From: Halalkalibacter nanhaiisediminis
Lineage (GTDB): Bacteria; Bacillota; Bacilli; Bacillales; Bacillaceae_D
Length of the DNA: 64,000 nucleotides
Direction: 5' to 3'
Assembly: GCF_007830185.1 (NCBI RefSeq)
Contig: NZ_VLKZ01000002.1
Coordinates: 310,001 to 374,000 of the forward strand
Shown: piece after piece, positions 34,658 through 43,260 of the stretch
Layout of the letters: each line of letters begins with the position of its first letter
Numbering within the stretch: the first letter of the stretch is position 1
The notes under the pieces: model-generated
Databases searched by the model: none
Seen by the model: the letters and a program-made list of their open reading frames with translations, nothing else
Told to the model about the DNA's origin: nothing
Made by a program: the position numbers and the translations under genes

Positions 34658-35347
34658 TTATAATGATTCTAATTCGACACTCATGATATGTGCAATTTGC
34701 TTTAGTTCATAATAAATTTCCGTTGTATAACGTTTCTCATTCACTAAAATGATGATATCCATTTGCTGTGATTTGCTGTCTTTTAAGTCCCTTACTCTCA
34801 CTTTACGTGGCCTCATCTTTCTTTGCTTCATTTCTTTTAGAATATCAGTCATTGTTTCTCCTGCGTCAACAATTAATTTGACTCTCAATTCTTTTTCTCT
34901 TAATGATCTAGGGCCGATAAACTTAAATAAAAATGGTAAAAGTTCTACGCTAAATAGGAGCAAAACAGTCGCAATAATGGCTTCAATCCAAAAACCAGCA
35001 CCACAAGCGATTCCAATCCCTCCAGCTCCCCAAATCATCGCCGCAGTTGTTAAGCCAGATATCATATCATTATTTCTTCTTAAAATAACACCAGCACCTA
35101 AGAAACCAATACCCGATACGATCTGTGCCGCAAGTCGAAGTGGATCCATTGGTCTAACATAAGCATCAGCATATTCAGTTGCTGCCTCTATTGATACATT
35201 CGTTAATAAACAACTCATTATCCCAATAACTAAGCAAGTTTTGAGTCCTAAAGGTTTCTTTTTTAACTCTCTTTCCAAACCAATTATAATACAAAGTATT
35301 GTCGCAATCCCAAGATTAAACATGAAACTACCTGGGTATAAAATCAT
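34658..35347 (-). CDS. MgtC/SapB family membrane protein
   Basis: A 229-residue protein with four or five N-terminal membrane helices carrying the MgtC signature: GLERELKKKPLGLKTCLVIG and DPLRLAAQIVSGIGFLGAGV, then GLTTAAMIWGAGGIGIACGA. The C-terminal cytoplasmic domain is ACT-like (KELRVKLIVDAGETMTDILK). MgtC proteins influence magnesium homeostasis and ATP synthase activity in enterobacteria; the Bacillus role is less clear. The ATG at 35347 follows AGGAGG. No Mg-responsive leader was recognised. Confidence 0.9.
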   Translation of the reverse strand: MILYPGSFMFNLGIATILCIIIGLERELKKKPLGLKTCLVIGIMSCLLTNVSIEAATEYADAYVRPMDPLRLAAQIVSGIGFLGAGVILRRNNDMISGLTTAAMIWGAGGIGIACGAGFWIEAIIATVLLLFSVELLPFLFKFIGPRSLREKELRVKLIVDAGETMTDILKEMKQRKMRPRKVRVRDLKDSKSQQMDIIILVNEKRYTTEIYYELKQIAHIMSVELESL

Positions 35348-35482
35348 AGCTGTTCCTCCTACGTTAAAATAAAGCATTTATTGAGTGATGTTTAACTTTC
35401 ACTATATCCTCTAATCATTCCGTCGTAAAGAGAATATGGTATACTTGATCAATGAATTCATTTCTTAATATGCGGAGGCTAC

Positions 35483-35959
35483 ATGTTACACTTTGAAGAA
35501 AAATTAACCATTATTGAATCCTTTTCAGAATTAGAAAGAAAAAATGTCTCACTTGGACGGGTGAACTTTCATTTTGAAGAAAGTGCTACCGATAAGAAAA
35601 ATGTTGTTTATCATCTGCATCCAAATGGTAACGGTTTTGTTTATGCAGAGAAAATAAAGGGATATAAAACAGATAAGAACGGAATGGTGAATATTCGTGA
35701 TTTCTCTGAAGAAGAGTTACGAATACTAATCGAAAAATCGATTGCTTCCCTTTCCTTTTCATTAACACAAACAGAAGACACAGTTATTAATGAAGAGTAT
35801 GAAGAAACGTGGATAAACCGCGATAAGCAGACGCTTACTCTTCTTCAAGAAGATGATATGTGGAATGTGTACGCTGGTGCAAATCTTGACGGAACCTTTA
35901 ATACGTATGGTGAAGCGGCAGAGTATTTAGATGAAGAAGGGTTCAAGATAAAAAGCTAG
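35483..35959 (+). CDS. Hypothetical soluble protein
   Basis: A 158-residue acidic protein that I do not recognise. It contains VVYHLHPNGNGFVYAEKIKG in the first third, a helical middle and the C-terminal block LLQEDDMWNVYAGANLDGTF followed by TYGEAAEYLDEEGF. There is no membrane segment or Cys. A GCGGAGG site precedes the ATG and a perfect terminator follows, so it is a genuine single-gene unit. Function unknown. Confidence 0.8.
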   Translation: MLHFEEKLTIIESFSELERKNVSLGRVNFHFEESATDKKNVVYHLHPNGNGFVYAEKIKGYKTDKNGMVNIRDFSEEELRILIEKSIASLSFSLTQTEDTVINEEYEETWINRDKQTLTLLQEDDMWNVYAGANLDGTFNTYGEAAEYLDEEGFKIKS

Positions 35960-35967
35960 ATTAATAT

Positions 35968-36001
35968 GGAGATTTGACAACTCTTTTGTTGTCAAATCTC
36001 C
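35968..36001 (+). terminator. Terminator after the gene at 35483
   Basis: Perfect 14-bp arms GGAGATTTGACAAC and GTTGTCAAATCTCC with a six-base loop, followed by ATTGTTTTT. Confidence 0.92.
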
Positions 36002-36036
36002 ATTGTTTTTCCTATGATTATGCATCTACACTAATT

Positions 36037-36867
36037 TTAGAAATCAAAGTTGTCTGGATCAGGTCCAACTCGTTCATTTTTATTTAAATTGTTAATTCTA
36101 GTCATTTCCTCTGCTGATAGCGTAAAATCAAAAATATTTGCGTTATCAATTATTCGTTTTTCTTTAATCGATTTTGGTATTGTTATCACATCATTTTGCA
36201 AATCCCAGCGCAAAATCACTTGAGCTGCTGATTTTCCGTATTTTTTCGCTATCTCATTAATCGCTTCGTCTTTCAATAGTTCTCCTTGCTTTAACGGCGA
36301 CCAAGCTTCTAGTTGAATGTCTGCCTTTTTACAAAAGCTGTGTAGTGCTTCCTGTGTTAAATGAGGATGATATTCAACTTGGTTAACCATTGGCTTAATT
36401 TCTGCGTCTACAAGTAAGTCCTCTAAGTGATGAATGTGAAAATTACTTACACCTATGGCTTTAACACGGCCGTCTTTATATAGCTTTTCAAGTGCTCTCC
36501 AAGTGTCTTTATATTTCCCTTCAACAGGCCAATGAATTAAGTAAAGATCAAGGTACTCAAGTCCAAGTTTTTTTAAGCTAGTCTCATAGGCTTCTATGGT
36601 CGTTTCATAGCCTTGGTCTGCGTTCCATACTTTTGAAGTAATAAATAATTCTTCTCTTGGAACACCACACTCTCTTATTGCTTGCCCGACACCTTCTTCA
36701 TTTTTATAAACGGCTGCAGTATCAATACTTTTATAACCAGCTTTAATAGCAGCTTTAACAGAATCAATTACCTCAGAGCCATCCTCCACCTTATAAACCC
36801 CAAAACCAAACCAAGGCATCTTGACACCATTATGTAGTGTTGTTGTATCCTTTAAACTTGTAACCAT
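36037..36867 (-). CDS. yvgN: Aldo-keto reductase (YvgN-type glyoxal/methylglyoxal reductase)
   Basis: A 276-residue aldo-keto reductase closely matching the B. subtilis YvgN pattern from start (MVTSLKDTTTLHNGVKMPWF) to end (NNLNKNERVGPDPDNFDF). The catalytic Asp-Tyr-Lys-His are in SIDTAAVYKNE, SKVWNADQGY and YLIHWPVEG. The NADPH-binding end is TIPKSIKEKRIIDN. It likely reduces glyoxal, methylglyoxal and other aldehydes. The ATG at 36867 follows AGGGAGTG. Its neighbour is the quinone/electrophile-responsive mhq operon, which fits a detoxification neighbourhood. Confidence 0.93.
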   Translation of the reverse strand: MVTSLKDTTTLHNGVKMPWFGFGVYKVEDGSEVIDSVKAAIKAGYKSIDTAAVYKNEEGVGQAIRECGVPREELFITSKVWNADQGYETTIEAYETSLKKLGLEYLDLYLIHWPVEGKYKDTWRALEKLYKDGRVKAIGVSNFHIHHLEDLLVDAEIKPMVNQVEYHPHLTQEALHSFCKKADIQLEAWSPLKQGELLKDEAINEIAKKYGKSAAQVILRWDLQNDVITIPKSIKEKRIIDNANIFDFTLSAEEMTRINNLNKNERVGPDPDNFDF

Positions 36868-36942
36868 TCTTATCACTCCCTAGATAAAATAACTACCCTT
36901 TAATTTTACTACAATTTACCAAATCAAGAAACCAATTTGCCT

Positions 36943-37071
36943 GCCTACAGGACGTAGGTACTCGGCGTTACTCACAGGACGTGAGTGACTTTAGCCGAGT
37001 TTCCAGTTTCCATAACGCGGAGGAAGTTACCCGAGTTTCCTTAATGCGGATGAATTTAGCGAAGTTTCCAT
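36943..37071. repeat. Interspersed hairpin repeat, site B (one full unit plus degenerate parts)
   Basis: Read on the minus strand, 37004 down to 36943 is a full unit: GGAAACTCGGCTAAAGTCAC, then the hairpins CTCACGTCCTGTGAG and CCTACGTCCTGTAGG joined by TAACGCCGAGTA. Partial units (GGAAACTTCGCTAAATTC and similar) continue to 37071. It matches the tandem units at 40246-40371 and the core at 12861-12910. Stem bases differ between copies but pairing is kept. It lies between yvgN and mhqD with no gene. Confidence 0.8.
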
Positions 37072-37136
37072 ACTATATAAGACGAGGTCTCTTAGCAAAC
37101 CTTTAATAAAACTCAAAAAACTTTCTTAAATAAAAA

Positions 37137-37170
37137 AAGAAAAGCCGCCAAATCAATTGGCAGCTTCTTT
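37137..37170 (-). terminator. Terminator after mhqD
   Basis: AAAGAAAAGCCGCCAA and TTGGCAGCTTCTTT arms, followed on the minus strand by TTTTTTTATTT. It ends the mhqR-dioxygenase-mhqD operon. Confidence 0.85.
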
Positions 37171-37174
37171 AAGC

Positions 37175-37792
37175 TTAATCGTTATATACTTGTTGAAACC
37201 ATTCTTGTGCTTTGTCTACTTCTTCTCTTGTTAATTGATGACCGCCCTCGCCCCAGTGCTCCGTCACTTTTGCATGAGCACGACTAAGATCGTTAACAAG
37301 CTCTTTTGTTTGATCAGCTGGAATAAGCGGATCACGCTTTCCTGCTCCAATAAAGACAGGAGTATTCGTTAAATCAGGTAACTCGACACCACGACGAGGC
37401 ACCATCGCATGGAACAGCACTGCTCCACTTAATGATTTTTCCTTATGATACAGCAGACTAGCAGCGATATTAGCTCCGTTCGAATAACCAATTGCGACAA
37501 CTTTTTCGCAATTAAAAGAATACTTCTTTGCACTTTCATCAATAAATTGATTTAATTCATCCGTACGGAAAAGCAAATCTTCTTCATCAAATATACCTTC
37601 AGCAAGCCGGCGAAAGAAGCGCGGCATTCCATTTTCTAGTACGTTTCCACGAACACTAAGCACGGACGCATCTTTAGCAATCATGTTAGCTAGTGGTAAT
37701 AAATCTTCTTCATTTCCTCCCGTTCCATGGAGAAGAAGCAAGGTTACATCGTTTTCTGGTTTTCCTTCTATAAAAAGATGCTTCACGTTCAA
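37175..37792 (-). CDS. mhqD: MhqD-type carboxylesterase/hydrolase
   Basis: A 205-residue alpha/beta hydrolase. LLLLHGTGGNEEDLLPLANM is the oxyanion-hole region, VAIGYSNGANIAASLL holds the GxSxG nucleophile and EHWGEGGHQLTREEVDKAQE the catalytic His. The block SVRGNVLENGMPRFFRRLAE closely matches B. subtilis MhqD, part of the methylhydroquinone stress regulon. It starts nine bases past the dioxygenase gene, so it is cotranscribed and likely acts on products of quinone or aromatic ring cleavage. Confidence 0.92.
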   Translation of the reverse strand: MNVKHLFIEGKPENDVTLLLLHGTGGNEEDLLPLANMIAKDASVLSVRGNVLENGMPRFFRRLAEGIFDEEDLLFRTDELNQFIDESAKKYSFNCEKVVAIGYSNGANIAASLLYHKEKSLSGAVLFHAMVPRRGVELPDLTNTPVFIGAGKRDPLIPADQTKELVNDLSRAHAKVTEHWGEGGHQLTREEVDKAQEWFQQVYND

Positions 37793-37800
37793 ACCACTCC

Positions 37801-38778
37801 TTATTTTGTATTTAAAGGTACTAATTTTGCTTCAATCGATTCTCTTTGATCTTCAAAATACGGAGGTAATGATAATCTTTCTCCGAGATGATCGAAATCC
37901 TCATCCCCTTCAAATCCTGGACCATCTGTTGCTAGTTCGAAAAGAATGCCATTTGGCTCTCTGAAATAAAGAGAACGGAAATAATAGCGCTCAACAAAGC
38001 CTGAGTTAGGTAATCTTAATTCTTGTAAGTGAGTAACCCACTTTTTTAATTCTTCCTCATTTTCAACGCGGAAAGCCACGTGGTGGACACTACCACGACC
38101 TGGACGTTCTCTTTCGAGGTCTGAGTTTTCTTCTAAATGAATCTCTGCCCCTGTTCCACCTTCACCCGTTTCAAATACTCGAATGTCTTTTTGACCCTCC
38201 ACTGGTGATGCGTATGAACCTACCTCTGTAAAGCCCATTACTTGAGTCAAAATAGTCGCTGTAATATCAGGTTGTGCAACTGTTAGTTTAACTGGACCTA
38301 AACCAACCACCCCATGTTCTGTCGGAACAGGGCTCTTATCCCATGGCTTTCCTCCAGCAACACCACTGTTTGTTTCATCAGAAACGAGAACTAGACGTTG
38401 TCCTTCAAAATCACGAAATGAAAGTGTAGCACGACCAGTTTCATTCGAAATGTCATCATGATCAACATCTAACTCTTCAAAACGTTTTTTCCAATAACGT
38501 AGTGCCTCATCGTTTGCTACTCTTAATGATGTAGCTGAAATGCTGTTCGTGCCTTGATACGTTTGGCCTGCATGAGGGATTTCAAAAAACGTTAAATCAG
38601 TTCCTGGATTTCCTCTTTCATCTGCATAGAAAAGATGATAAACCGATGTGTCATCCTGATTGACCGTTTTCTTAACAAGTCGAAGACCGAGAACTTGTGT
38701 GTAGAATTTGTAATTTTCTTTTGCATTAGCTGTGATTGCTGAAACGTGGTGAATTCCTTTTAATGGTTTTAATTGCAT
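37801..38778 (-). CDS. Ring-cleaving (VOC family) dioxygenase of the MhqA/MhqE/MhqO type
   Basis: A 325-residue vicinal-oxygen-chelate protein with two betaalpha-beta modules. GIHHVSAITANAKENYKFYT and later GSVHHVAFRVENEEELKKW supply the metal-binding His residues, and REPNGILFELATDGPGF the third-ligand Glu. B. subtilis has three such proteins (MhqA, MhqE, MhqO) under MhqR control. Adjacency to mhqD resembles the mhqED arrangement. It probably opens hydroquinone or catechol rings. It lies 13 bp downstream of the mhqR-like gene in the same operon. Confidence 0.9.
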   Translation of the reverse strand: MQLKPLKGIHHVSAITANAKENYKFYTQVLGLRLVKKTVNQDDTSVYHLFYADERGNPGTDLTFFEIPHAGQTYQGTNSISATSLRVANDEALRYWKKRFEELDVDHDDISNETGRATLSFRDFEGQRLVLVSDETNSGVAGGKPWDKSPVPTEHGVVGLGPVKLTVAQPDITATILTQVMGFTEVGSYASPVEGQKDIRVFETGEGGTGAEIHLEENSDLERERPGRGSVHHVAFRVENEEELKKWVTHLQELRLPNSGFVERYYFRSLYFREPNGILFELATDGPGFEGDEDFDHLGERLSLPPYFEDQRESIEAKLVPLNTK

Positions 38779-38791
38779 GAATGCTCACTCC

Positions 38792-39247
38792 TCAATTTTG
38801 TTTTGATATCTTTTGTTTCTGAAGCTTTTTTAATAACGTAAGCAATTGCTTTTGTTCATCTTTCGTTAATGAATGAAACTGTGCAGCTTGGAATTGCTCT
38901 TGAATCGGAACAATTTCCTCGAAAAGTTGCTCGCCTTTTTCTGTTAAAGAAATTAGTTTCGTTCTCCATTCCTGTTTGCGCTCAATTAACCCTGACTTTT
39001 CAACCTTAGCAAGCATTTGCGTCATATTTCCTTTTGTCACAAGTAATTTTTCCGCTAATTCTTGCTGGGATATTGGTTGATGTGCCCCAATTTGCACTAA
39101 AAGGTCAAACTGAGCAATCGTTAAATCCCATTTTTTTAAATGTTGGTTCGATAATCGGATACTTTGATTGTAAAATCGTGCTAAGCGAAACCACAGCAAC
39201 AAACTAAGTCGTTCTTTATGGGAACGTCCGAAATAGTTTTTAGCCAA
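38792..39247 (-). CDS. mhqR: MarR-family regulator, MhqR (YkvE) type
   Basis: A 151-residue MarR-type winged-helix repressor. WDLTIAQFDLLVQIGAHQPI, the recognition region LAEKLLVTKGNMTQMLAKVE and SGLIERKQEWRTKLISLTEK match MhqR, which represses quinone-detoxification genes until electrophiles inactivate it. The start is taken as the TTG at 39247 (MAKNYFGRSHKERL), after AAAGGAAGTGAAGG; the frame extends 34 codons upstream through the operator and is unlikely to be translated. It is the first gene of the operon and a 36-bp palindrome lies just upstream. Confidence 0.88.
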   Translation of the reverse strand: MAKNYFGRSHKERLSLLLWFRLARFYNQSIRLSNQHLKKWDLTIAQFDLLVQIGAHQPISQQELAEKLLVTKGNMTQMLAKVEKSGLIERKQEWRTKLISLTEKGEQLFEEIVPIQEQFQAAQFHSLTKDEQKQLLTLLKKLQKQKISKQN

Positions 39248-39268
39248 ATGGCCTTCACTTCCTTTCTT

Positions 39269-39304
39269 ACTTTTTATCAGTTTATAACTAAACTGATAAA
39301 AAGT
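39269..39304. promoter_or_regulatory. 36-bp palindromic operator upstream of mhqR
   Basis: The arms ACTTTTTATCAGTTTA and TAAACTGATAAAAAGT are perfect 16-bp inverted repeats around TAAC. It sits 22 bp upstream of the mhqR start, covers a TATAAA-like -10 on the minus strand, and has no T-run gene-end role. It is the obvious candidate for autoregulation by MhqR. Confidence 0.75.
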
Positions 39305-39321
39305 AAAGTATTTAGAATAAA

Positions 39322-39357
39322 AAAAGATAATTGGTCTTATCTTGACCAATCATCTTT
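39322..39357 (-). terminator. Terminator after the HAD hydrolase gene
   Basis: AAAGATAATTGGTC and GACCAATCATCTTT arms with a seven-base loop, and a T-run on the minus strand. Confidence 0.82.
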
Positions 39358-39361
39358 ATTA

Positions 39362-40150
39362 TCATTTATTTAGTTCTGCAAGAATTGGATACAGCTCTTC
39401 TAAATGAGTAATCTCATAATCAGGAACAACCTCATTGCGTTCTTTATCATGTCTATTAATCCAAACGGATTTCATACCAACTCTTGATGCACCGAGGATA
39501 TCCGTCATTAAGTTATCTCCGACCATAATCGCCTCGTCTTTATCAAGCTCCATCAGTGATAGTGCATGTTCGAAAATAGATGGATCTGGTTTTCCCTTAC
39601 CAAAACCACCAGAAATCACAATTTGATCGAAATACGGAACTAGCTCAGGCGTGATTGTTAATTTTGTTTGCTGCAAGTCTGGAGAACCGTTTGTTAAAAG
39701 AAGAAGTTGGTATTTTCCTTTTAATTCGTCTAAAACTTGATATGACTCGTCATATACAAATGGATGCTTACGACGCTCTGCAGGAAAACGTTCTGCTAAT
39801 TCATAACCAAATTCAGGATCGTCAATTCCAAGTGCCTTTAACCCTCTTGTCCATGCTTCTTTACGATATGTAGGAACAATGTCTTTCATTTTACGAAAAT
39901 CATCATGATCATCTAAGAAATTACCCCATAGCCCTTCAAATGGATTAATACCAATCATTTGGGTAAACGGATATGTTTCATATGATGCATACAACTCTCT
40001 AGCTTCCTTACGAACCGCTTCCTCAAGCTCTTTAGGATCTACCCCATATTTATCTCGAGCGACCTCACACGTCTTATCAAAAGCCGTTTGTACACTCTTT
40101 TGATCCCAAAGGAGCGTATCATCCAAATCAAAAAAGATAGCCTTAATCAT
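39362..40150 (-). CDS. HAD-superfamily hydrolase (YsaA-like)
   Basis: A 262-residue haloacid-dehalogenase-type hydrolase. Motif I is [16 protein letters not shown], motif [17 protein letters not shown], the motif III Lys lies in [16 protein letters not shown] and motif IV is [15 protein letters not shown] helical cap domain lies between motifs I and II. The architecture resembles B. subtilis YsaA. The substrate is probably a phosphorylated metabolite, not predictable here. The ATG has a weak ribosome binding site (TTGGTAG). Confidence 0.9.
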   Translation of the reverse strand: MIKAIFFDLDDTLLWDQKSVQTAFDKTCEVARDKYGVDPKELEEAVRKEARELYASYETYPFTQMIGINPFEGLWGNFLDDHDDFRKMKDIVPTYRKEAWTRGLKALGIDDPEFGYELAERFPAERRKHPFVYDESYQVLDELKGKYQLLLLTNGSPDLQQTKLTITPELVPYFDQIVISGGFGKGKPDPSIFEHALSLMELDKDEAIMVGDNLMTDILGASRVGMKSVWINRHDKERNEVVPDYEITHLEELYPILAELNK

Positions 40151-40245
40151 CTACCAATGCCCCATTTCTTATCTTGTTGATTATTTGAAATTTCAATCAT
40201 CATATTAAGAGTACCGAGAATATAGTTATAAGTAAATAGGAATTA

Positions 40246-40371
40246 ATGAAACTTCGCTAAATTCACCCACGTCCTATGGGTAACGCCAAGTACCCTCGTC
40301 ACGAGGGCATGAAACTTCGCTAAACCCGTTCATGTCGTGTGTACAACGCCAAGTACCCTCATCACGAGGGC
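40246..40371. repeat. Interspersed hairpin repeat, site C (two tandem 63-bp units)
   Basis: Two head-to-tail units start at 40246 and 40309. Each begins ATGAAACTTCGCTAAA and ends AACGCCAAGTACCCTC plus a hairpin CCCTCGTCACGAGGG or CCCTCATCACGAGGG. The first unit has a second hairpin, ACCCACGTCCTATGGGT. The same unit, inverted, occurs at 36943-37004. The site lies between a HAD gene and the helicase gene, both on the minus strand. No gene is contained. Confidence 0.85.
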
Positions 40372-40415
40372 AAAAGTGGTGAAGATGCTTGCCTTCCACA
40401 ACTTTTGCTAATATG

Positions 40416-42392
40416 TTATTGAGTTAATCTATCTCGTTTTTGATTTTGCATCTGTACCTCTTTGGGCAAAACAGCTTCAAAAGCTGATAAGAGTACTTCG
40501 TTATCATAGAGATGTTCATCTAAAATGGTCACAATACCTTTGTCTTCATGTGTACGAATCAAACGACCAATTCCCTGCCGTAATCGAAGTAGCATATACG
40601 GGACATCTACTTCCCAAAAAGGATTTTCGGCCGCTTTTCTTTTCGCATTAAAAACTGGATCCTTTGGTGGATATGGCAGCGACCACATAATGACATTTGA
40701 TAATGACTCACCTGGAATATCTAACCCTTCCCAAAGACTTGTCGCACAAAGAACAGAATCAATGTCTGTTTGAAAAGAAGAAATCAATTGGCTTATTTCC
40801 TTATCACCTTCAAAATGCATGCTCCACTTTTGAAGCTCCTCATCTTGCTCTACTACTTTTTTAAACGTTACTATCTCTTGATCACTTGTAAACAAAAGTA
40901 GTGCTTTTCCATCTGTTTCTTTCAATAAAGACTTCACATGATTGAGCTTGTCTGTAAATGTCTGCTCCTTTGAAAGGACTGGCGCAAACAATTCCATTTG
41001 CTCTTTATAATCAAATGGAGATTCAACTGAGAACGATAAATAGTCTTCTATTCCAAGGCTATCAGCGATGTACTGAAAAGAAGCGTTTGTTGATAAAGTA
41101 GCCGATGAAAAAATAAATGGCAGTTTTTTCGAAAAGACTCTTTCTCTCAAGACTTCTTCCACTAATCGTGGCATGATCACAAGCGTAACACCATGCTCAT
41201 CTTCTTGCACCCAAGAAATAACGTTTTGTTGTTTTACGAAAATGTTTAATGCGTGATGAATCATATCAAGATGCTCTTCGACAATTTTTAGTTGATAGGC
41301 ATCAATCGTATACATCTCACTTTCAAAAACCATTTCATCTTCAAGTTTAGCGATTAATGCTACTAATCGTTCCACTTCACTAAGGAGAGGCTTTGACATC
41401 TCAATTTCTTTTCGATCTGAGCCTTCAACCGTCTTCGCATGCTGACCTATAACACGTGCTACATGCATACTTTGAGAAATAAGGTCTTCAACAAGCACAG
41501 CAAACTCCTCGCGCACATCATTTTCAAGCAGTCTCGTTAACAGGTCTTCAAGTACATCGTGACGCCATTTATACGTTAAGGCTTTTTGTGCTGCTACTTC
41601 AAGTAAATGTCCTTCATCAAATATAACAGTGCTCGCTTCTGGTAATAAAGGAAGCTGCCCTTCTCTCTTTCTCGATTCATATGTCCATACATGCTCCATA
41701 TAAAAGTCATGTGAACAAATAATCAGATCTGTTGATTGACGATAATACTCCCTCGAAAGTGTTTGACCACAACGGTGACGTTTATCACAAACAAAACAAT
41801 CTTGAAAATTATCCCAACCAATTTTATTCCACGCTTCATCATTTAAGTCTGGATATTCTTTTCGATCACCATAATGATGAAAGGTTTGCATCGTTTGATT
41901 AGCATTCACAAACGCTGGCAACCCTTGATAAATCTCATCATATTGCTCGTCATATTGACCATGAGAGCGTTCTAAATCAAGCTTTTGTAAACAAAGGTAC
42001 TGGTCCTTTGATTTAGCTAGACGAGCATCAATGGATAAGTTTAATAACCTAGATAGCTTTGCAATATCGCCGTCTTTCTTAACTAATTGTTCAATTAATG
42101 ACTCATCAGCACAGGCAATAATAGCTGGTTTGCGCATAAATCTTGCATAACATAATGCATATAGAAGATACACAATCGTTTTACCAGTTCCTACACCAGC
42201 TTCAGCGAACATTATTTTCTTCTCAATGAATGCTTTTTCCATTTGAAAAGCCATGAAGATTTGTTCGTCTCTAAGCTCCAAGCCAGCTTCAGGTAAAATG
42301 TCATAAAAGACATCCCCAATCCACTCATTTAATTGTTCAAAAAAAGACTGATTTGGATCATAAGAAAAAGGTAATCGGTTAAATGTTTTCAC
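40416..42392 (-). CDS. DinG/XPD-like superfamily 2 DNA helicase
   Basis: A 658-residue ATP-dependent helicase. Walker A is FAEAGVGTGKTIVYLLYALC, Walker B VIFDEGHLLEVAA (DEGH) and motif VI LRLRQGIGRLIRTHEDKG. The insert between I and II contains CFVCDKRHRCGQTLS, cysteines placed as in the iron-sulfur domain of XPD/DinG helicases, and FIFSSATLSTNASF is motif III. DinG-like helicases unwind DNA with a 5' overhang and R-loops. The start is GTG, with GGGGGC upstream. It lies alone beside the repeats. Confidence 0.9.
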   Translation of the reverse strand: MKTFNRLPFSYDPNQSFFEQLNEWIGDVFYDILPEAGLELRDEQIFMAFQMEKAFIEKKIMFAEAGVGTGKTIVYLLYALCYARFMRKPAIIACADESLIEQLVKKDGDIAKLSRLLNLSIDARLAKSKDQYLCLQKLDLERSHGQYDEQYDEIYQGLPAFVNANQTMQTFHHYGDRKEYPDLNDEAWNKIGWDNFQDCFVCDKRHRCGQTLSREYYRQSTDLIICSHDFYMEHVWTYESRKREGQLPLLPEASTVIFDEGHLLEVAAQKALTYKWRHDVLEDLLTRLLENDVREEFAVLVEDLISQSMHVARVIGQHAKTVEGSDRKEIEMSKPLLSEVERLVALIAKLEDEMVFESEMYTIDAYQLKIVEEHLDMIHHALNIFVKQQNVISWVQEDEHGVTLVIMPRLVEEVLRERVFSKKLPFIFSSATLSTNASFQYIADSLGIEDYLSFSVESPFDYKEQMELFAPVLSKEQTFTDKLNHVKSLLKETDGKALLLFTSDQEIVTFKKVVEQDEELQKWSMHFEGDKEISQLISSFQTDIDSVLCATSLWEGLDIPGESLSNVIMWSLPYPPKDPVFNAKRKAAENPFWEVDVPYMLLRLRQGIGRLIRTHEDKGIVTILDEHLYDNEVLLSAFEAVLPKEVQMQNQKRDRLTQ

Positions 42393-42554
42393 AAAAGTGC
42401 CCCCGTATCATTTGAAATCAATAGTCCATTATCACAGAAATAAACTTGTTTTGTCAATCAACGTATTTTCATTATCTAAGGTCATTGAACATATCCTTAA
42501 CTAATTATGGTAAGCTTTACATTGTTAACTTAAAGTGAAAGTGAGGTCTTTCAG

Positions 42555-43217
42555 ATGATGAATAAAATAAATATGAAAATCGTAAACTTCGCAATAGGAT
42601 TACCAAAGAATATGACATACGACAACGAGAAAGTAATGAATACTGGAATTTGTAAAGATAAAGTTGATGAGGCTTTTTTAACAAAAGAAGGGTTTCTTGG
42701 AGATGGAGTTGGTGATTTAAAACATCATGGAGGCTTCGATCGTGCAGTGTGTGTGTATCCTCATGAACATTATTCTCTTTGGGAAAAAGAGTTCAATACC
42801 TCATTACCGCCTGCAGCATTTGGTGAAAACTTAACAGTAACTAATATGCTAGAGCAAGATGTTCATATTGGTGATATCTTTCAACTAGGTGAAGCAGTGA
42901 TTCAAATCACACAGGGAAGAATTCCTTGCGATACGATTAATAAGAGAACCAACGTACAAACTTTATTAAAAAGAATCGTTGAAACTGGGTATACTGGCTA
43001 TTTATGTCGTGTACTTAAAGAAGGTTCTGTTATGACGAACTCAAAACTCGAGTTAATAGAGCGACACTCTCATCAAGTTTCAGTTCTATTTGGAAATCAA
43101 CTCTATTTCCATCAGCCAACAAATATTGAAGGAATCAAAAAGGTGCTTGCTGTTGAAGAATTAGCGAACAGATGGCGTGAAAAATTGACGAATCGATTAC
43201 ACAATCTTTCTAAATAA
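42555..43217 (+). CDS. MOSC-domain protein (YiiM/YflK type)
   Basis: A 220-residue MOSC domain protein. The core has DLKHHGGFDRAVCVYPHEHY, AAFGENLTVTNMLEQDVHIG and ITQGRIPCDTINKRTN, where the Cys is the conserved residue thought to bind the molybdenum cofactor or carry sulfur. Related proteins detoxify N-hydroxylated compounds in E. coli (YiiM). The presence of a complete cofactor cluster in the window is consistent. A GTGAGG signal precedes tandem ATG codons, so the exact start is uncertain by one codon. Confidence 0.9.
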   Translation: MMNKINMKIVNFAIGLPKNMTYDNEKVMNTGICKDKVDEAFLTKEGFLGDGVGDLKHHGGFDRAVCVYPHEHYSLWEKEFNTSLPPAAFGENLTVTNMLEQDVHIGDIFQLGEAVIQITQGRIPCDTINKRTNVQTLLKRIVETGYTGYLCRVLKEGSVMTNSKLELIERHSHQVSVLFGNQLYFHQPTNIEGIKKVLAVEELANRWREKLTNRLHNLSK

Positions 43218-43218
43218 T

Positions 43219-43254
43219 AAAAAATCCTACATTCGATTCGAATACAGGATTTTC
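43219..43254. terminator. Terminator between the MOSC gene and the gene at 43261
   Basis: AAAAATCCTACATTCG and CGAATACAGGATTTT arms, bidirectional between convergent genes. Confidence 0.82.
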
Positions 43255-43260
43255 CGTTTG

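Noticed and set aside
36943-40371. CRISPR array as an explanation for the repeated units
   Set aside because: Units are tandem or dispersed without regular unique spacers, and no cas genes are present.
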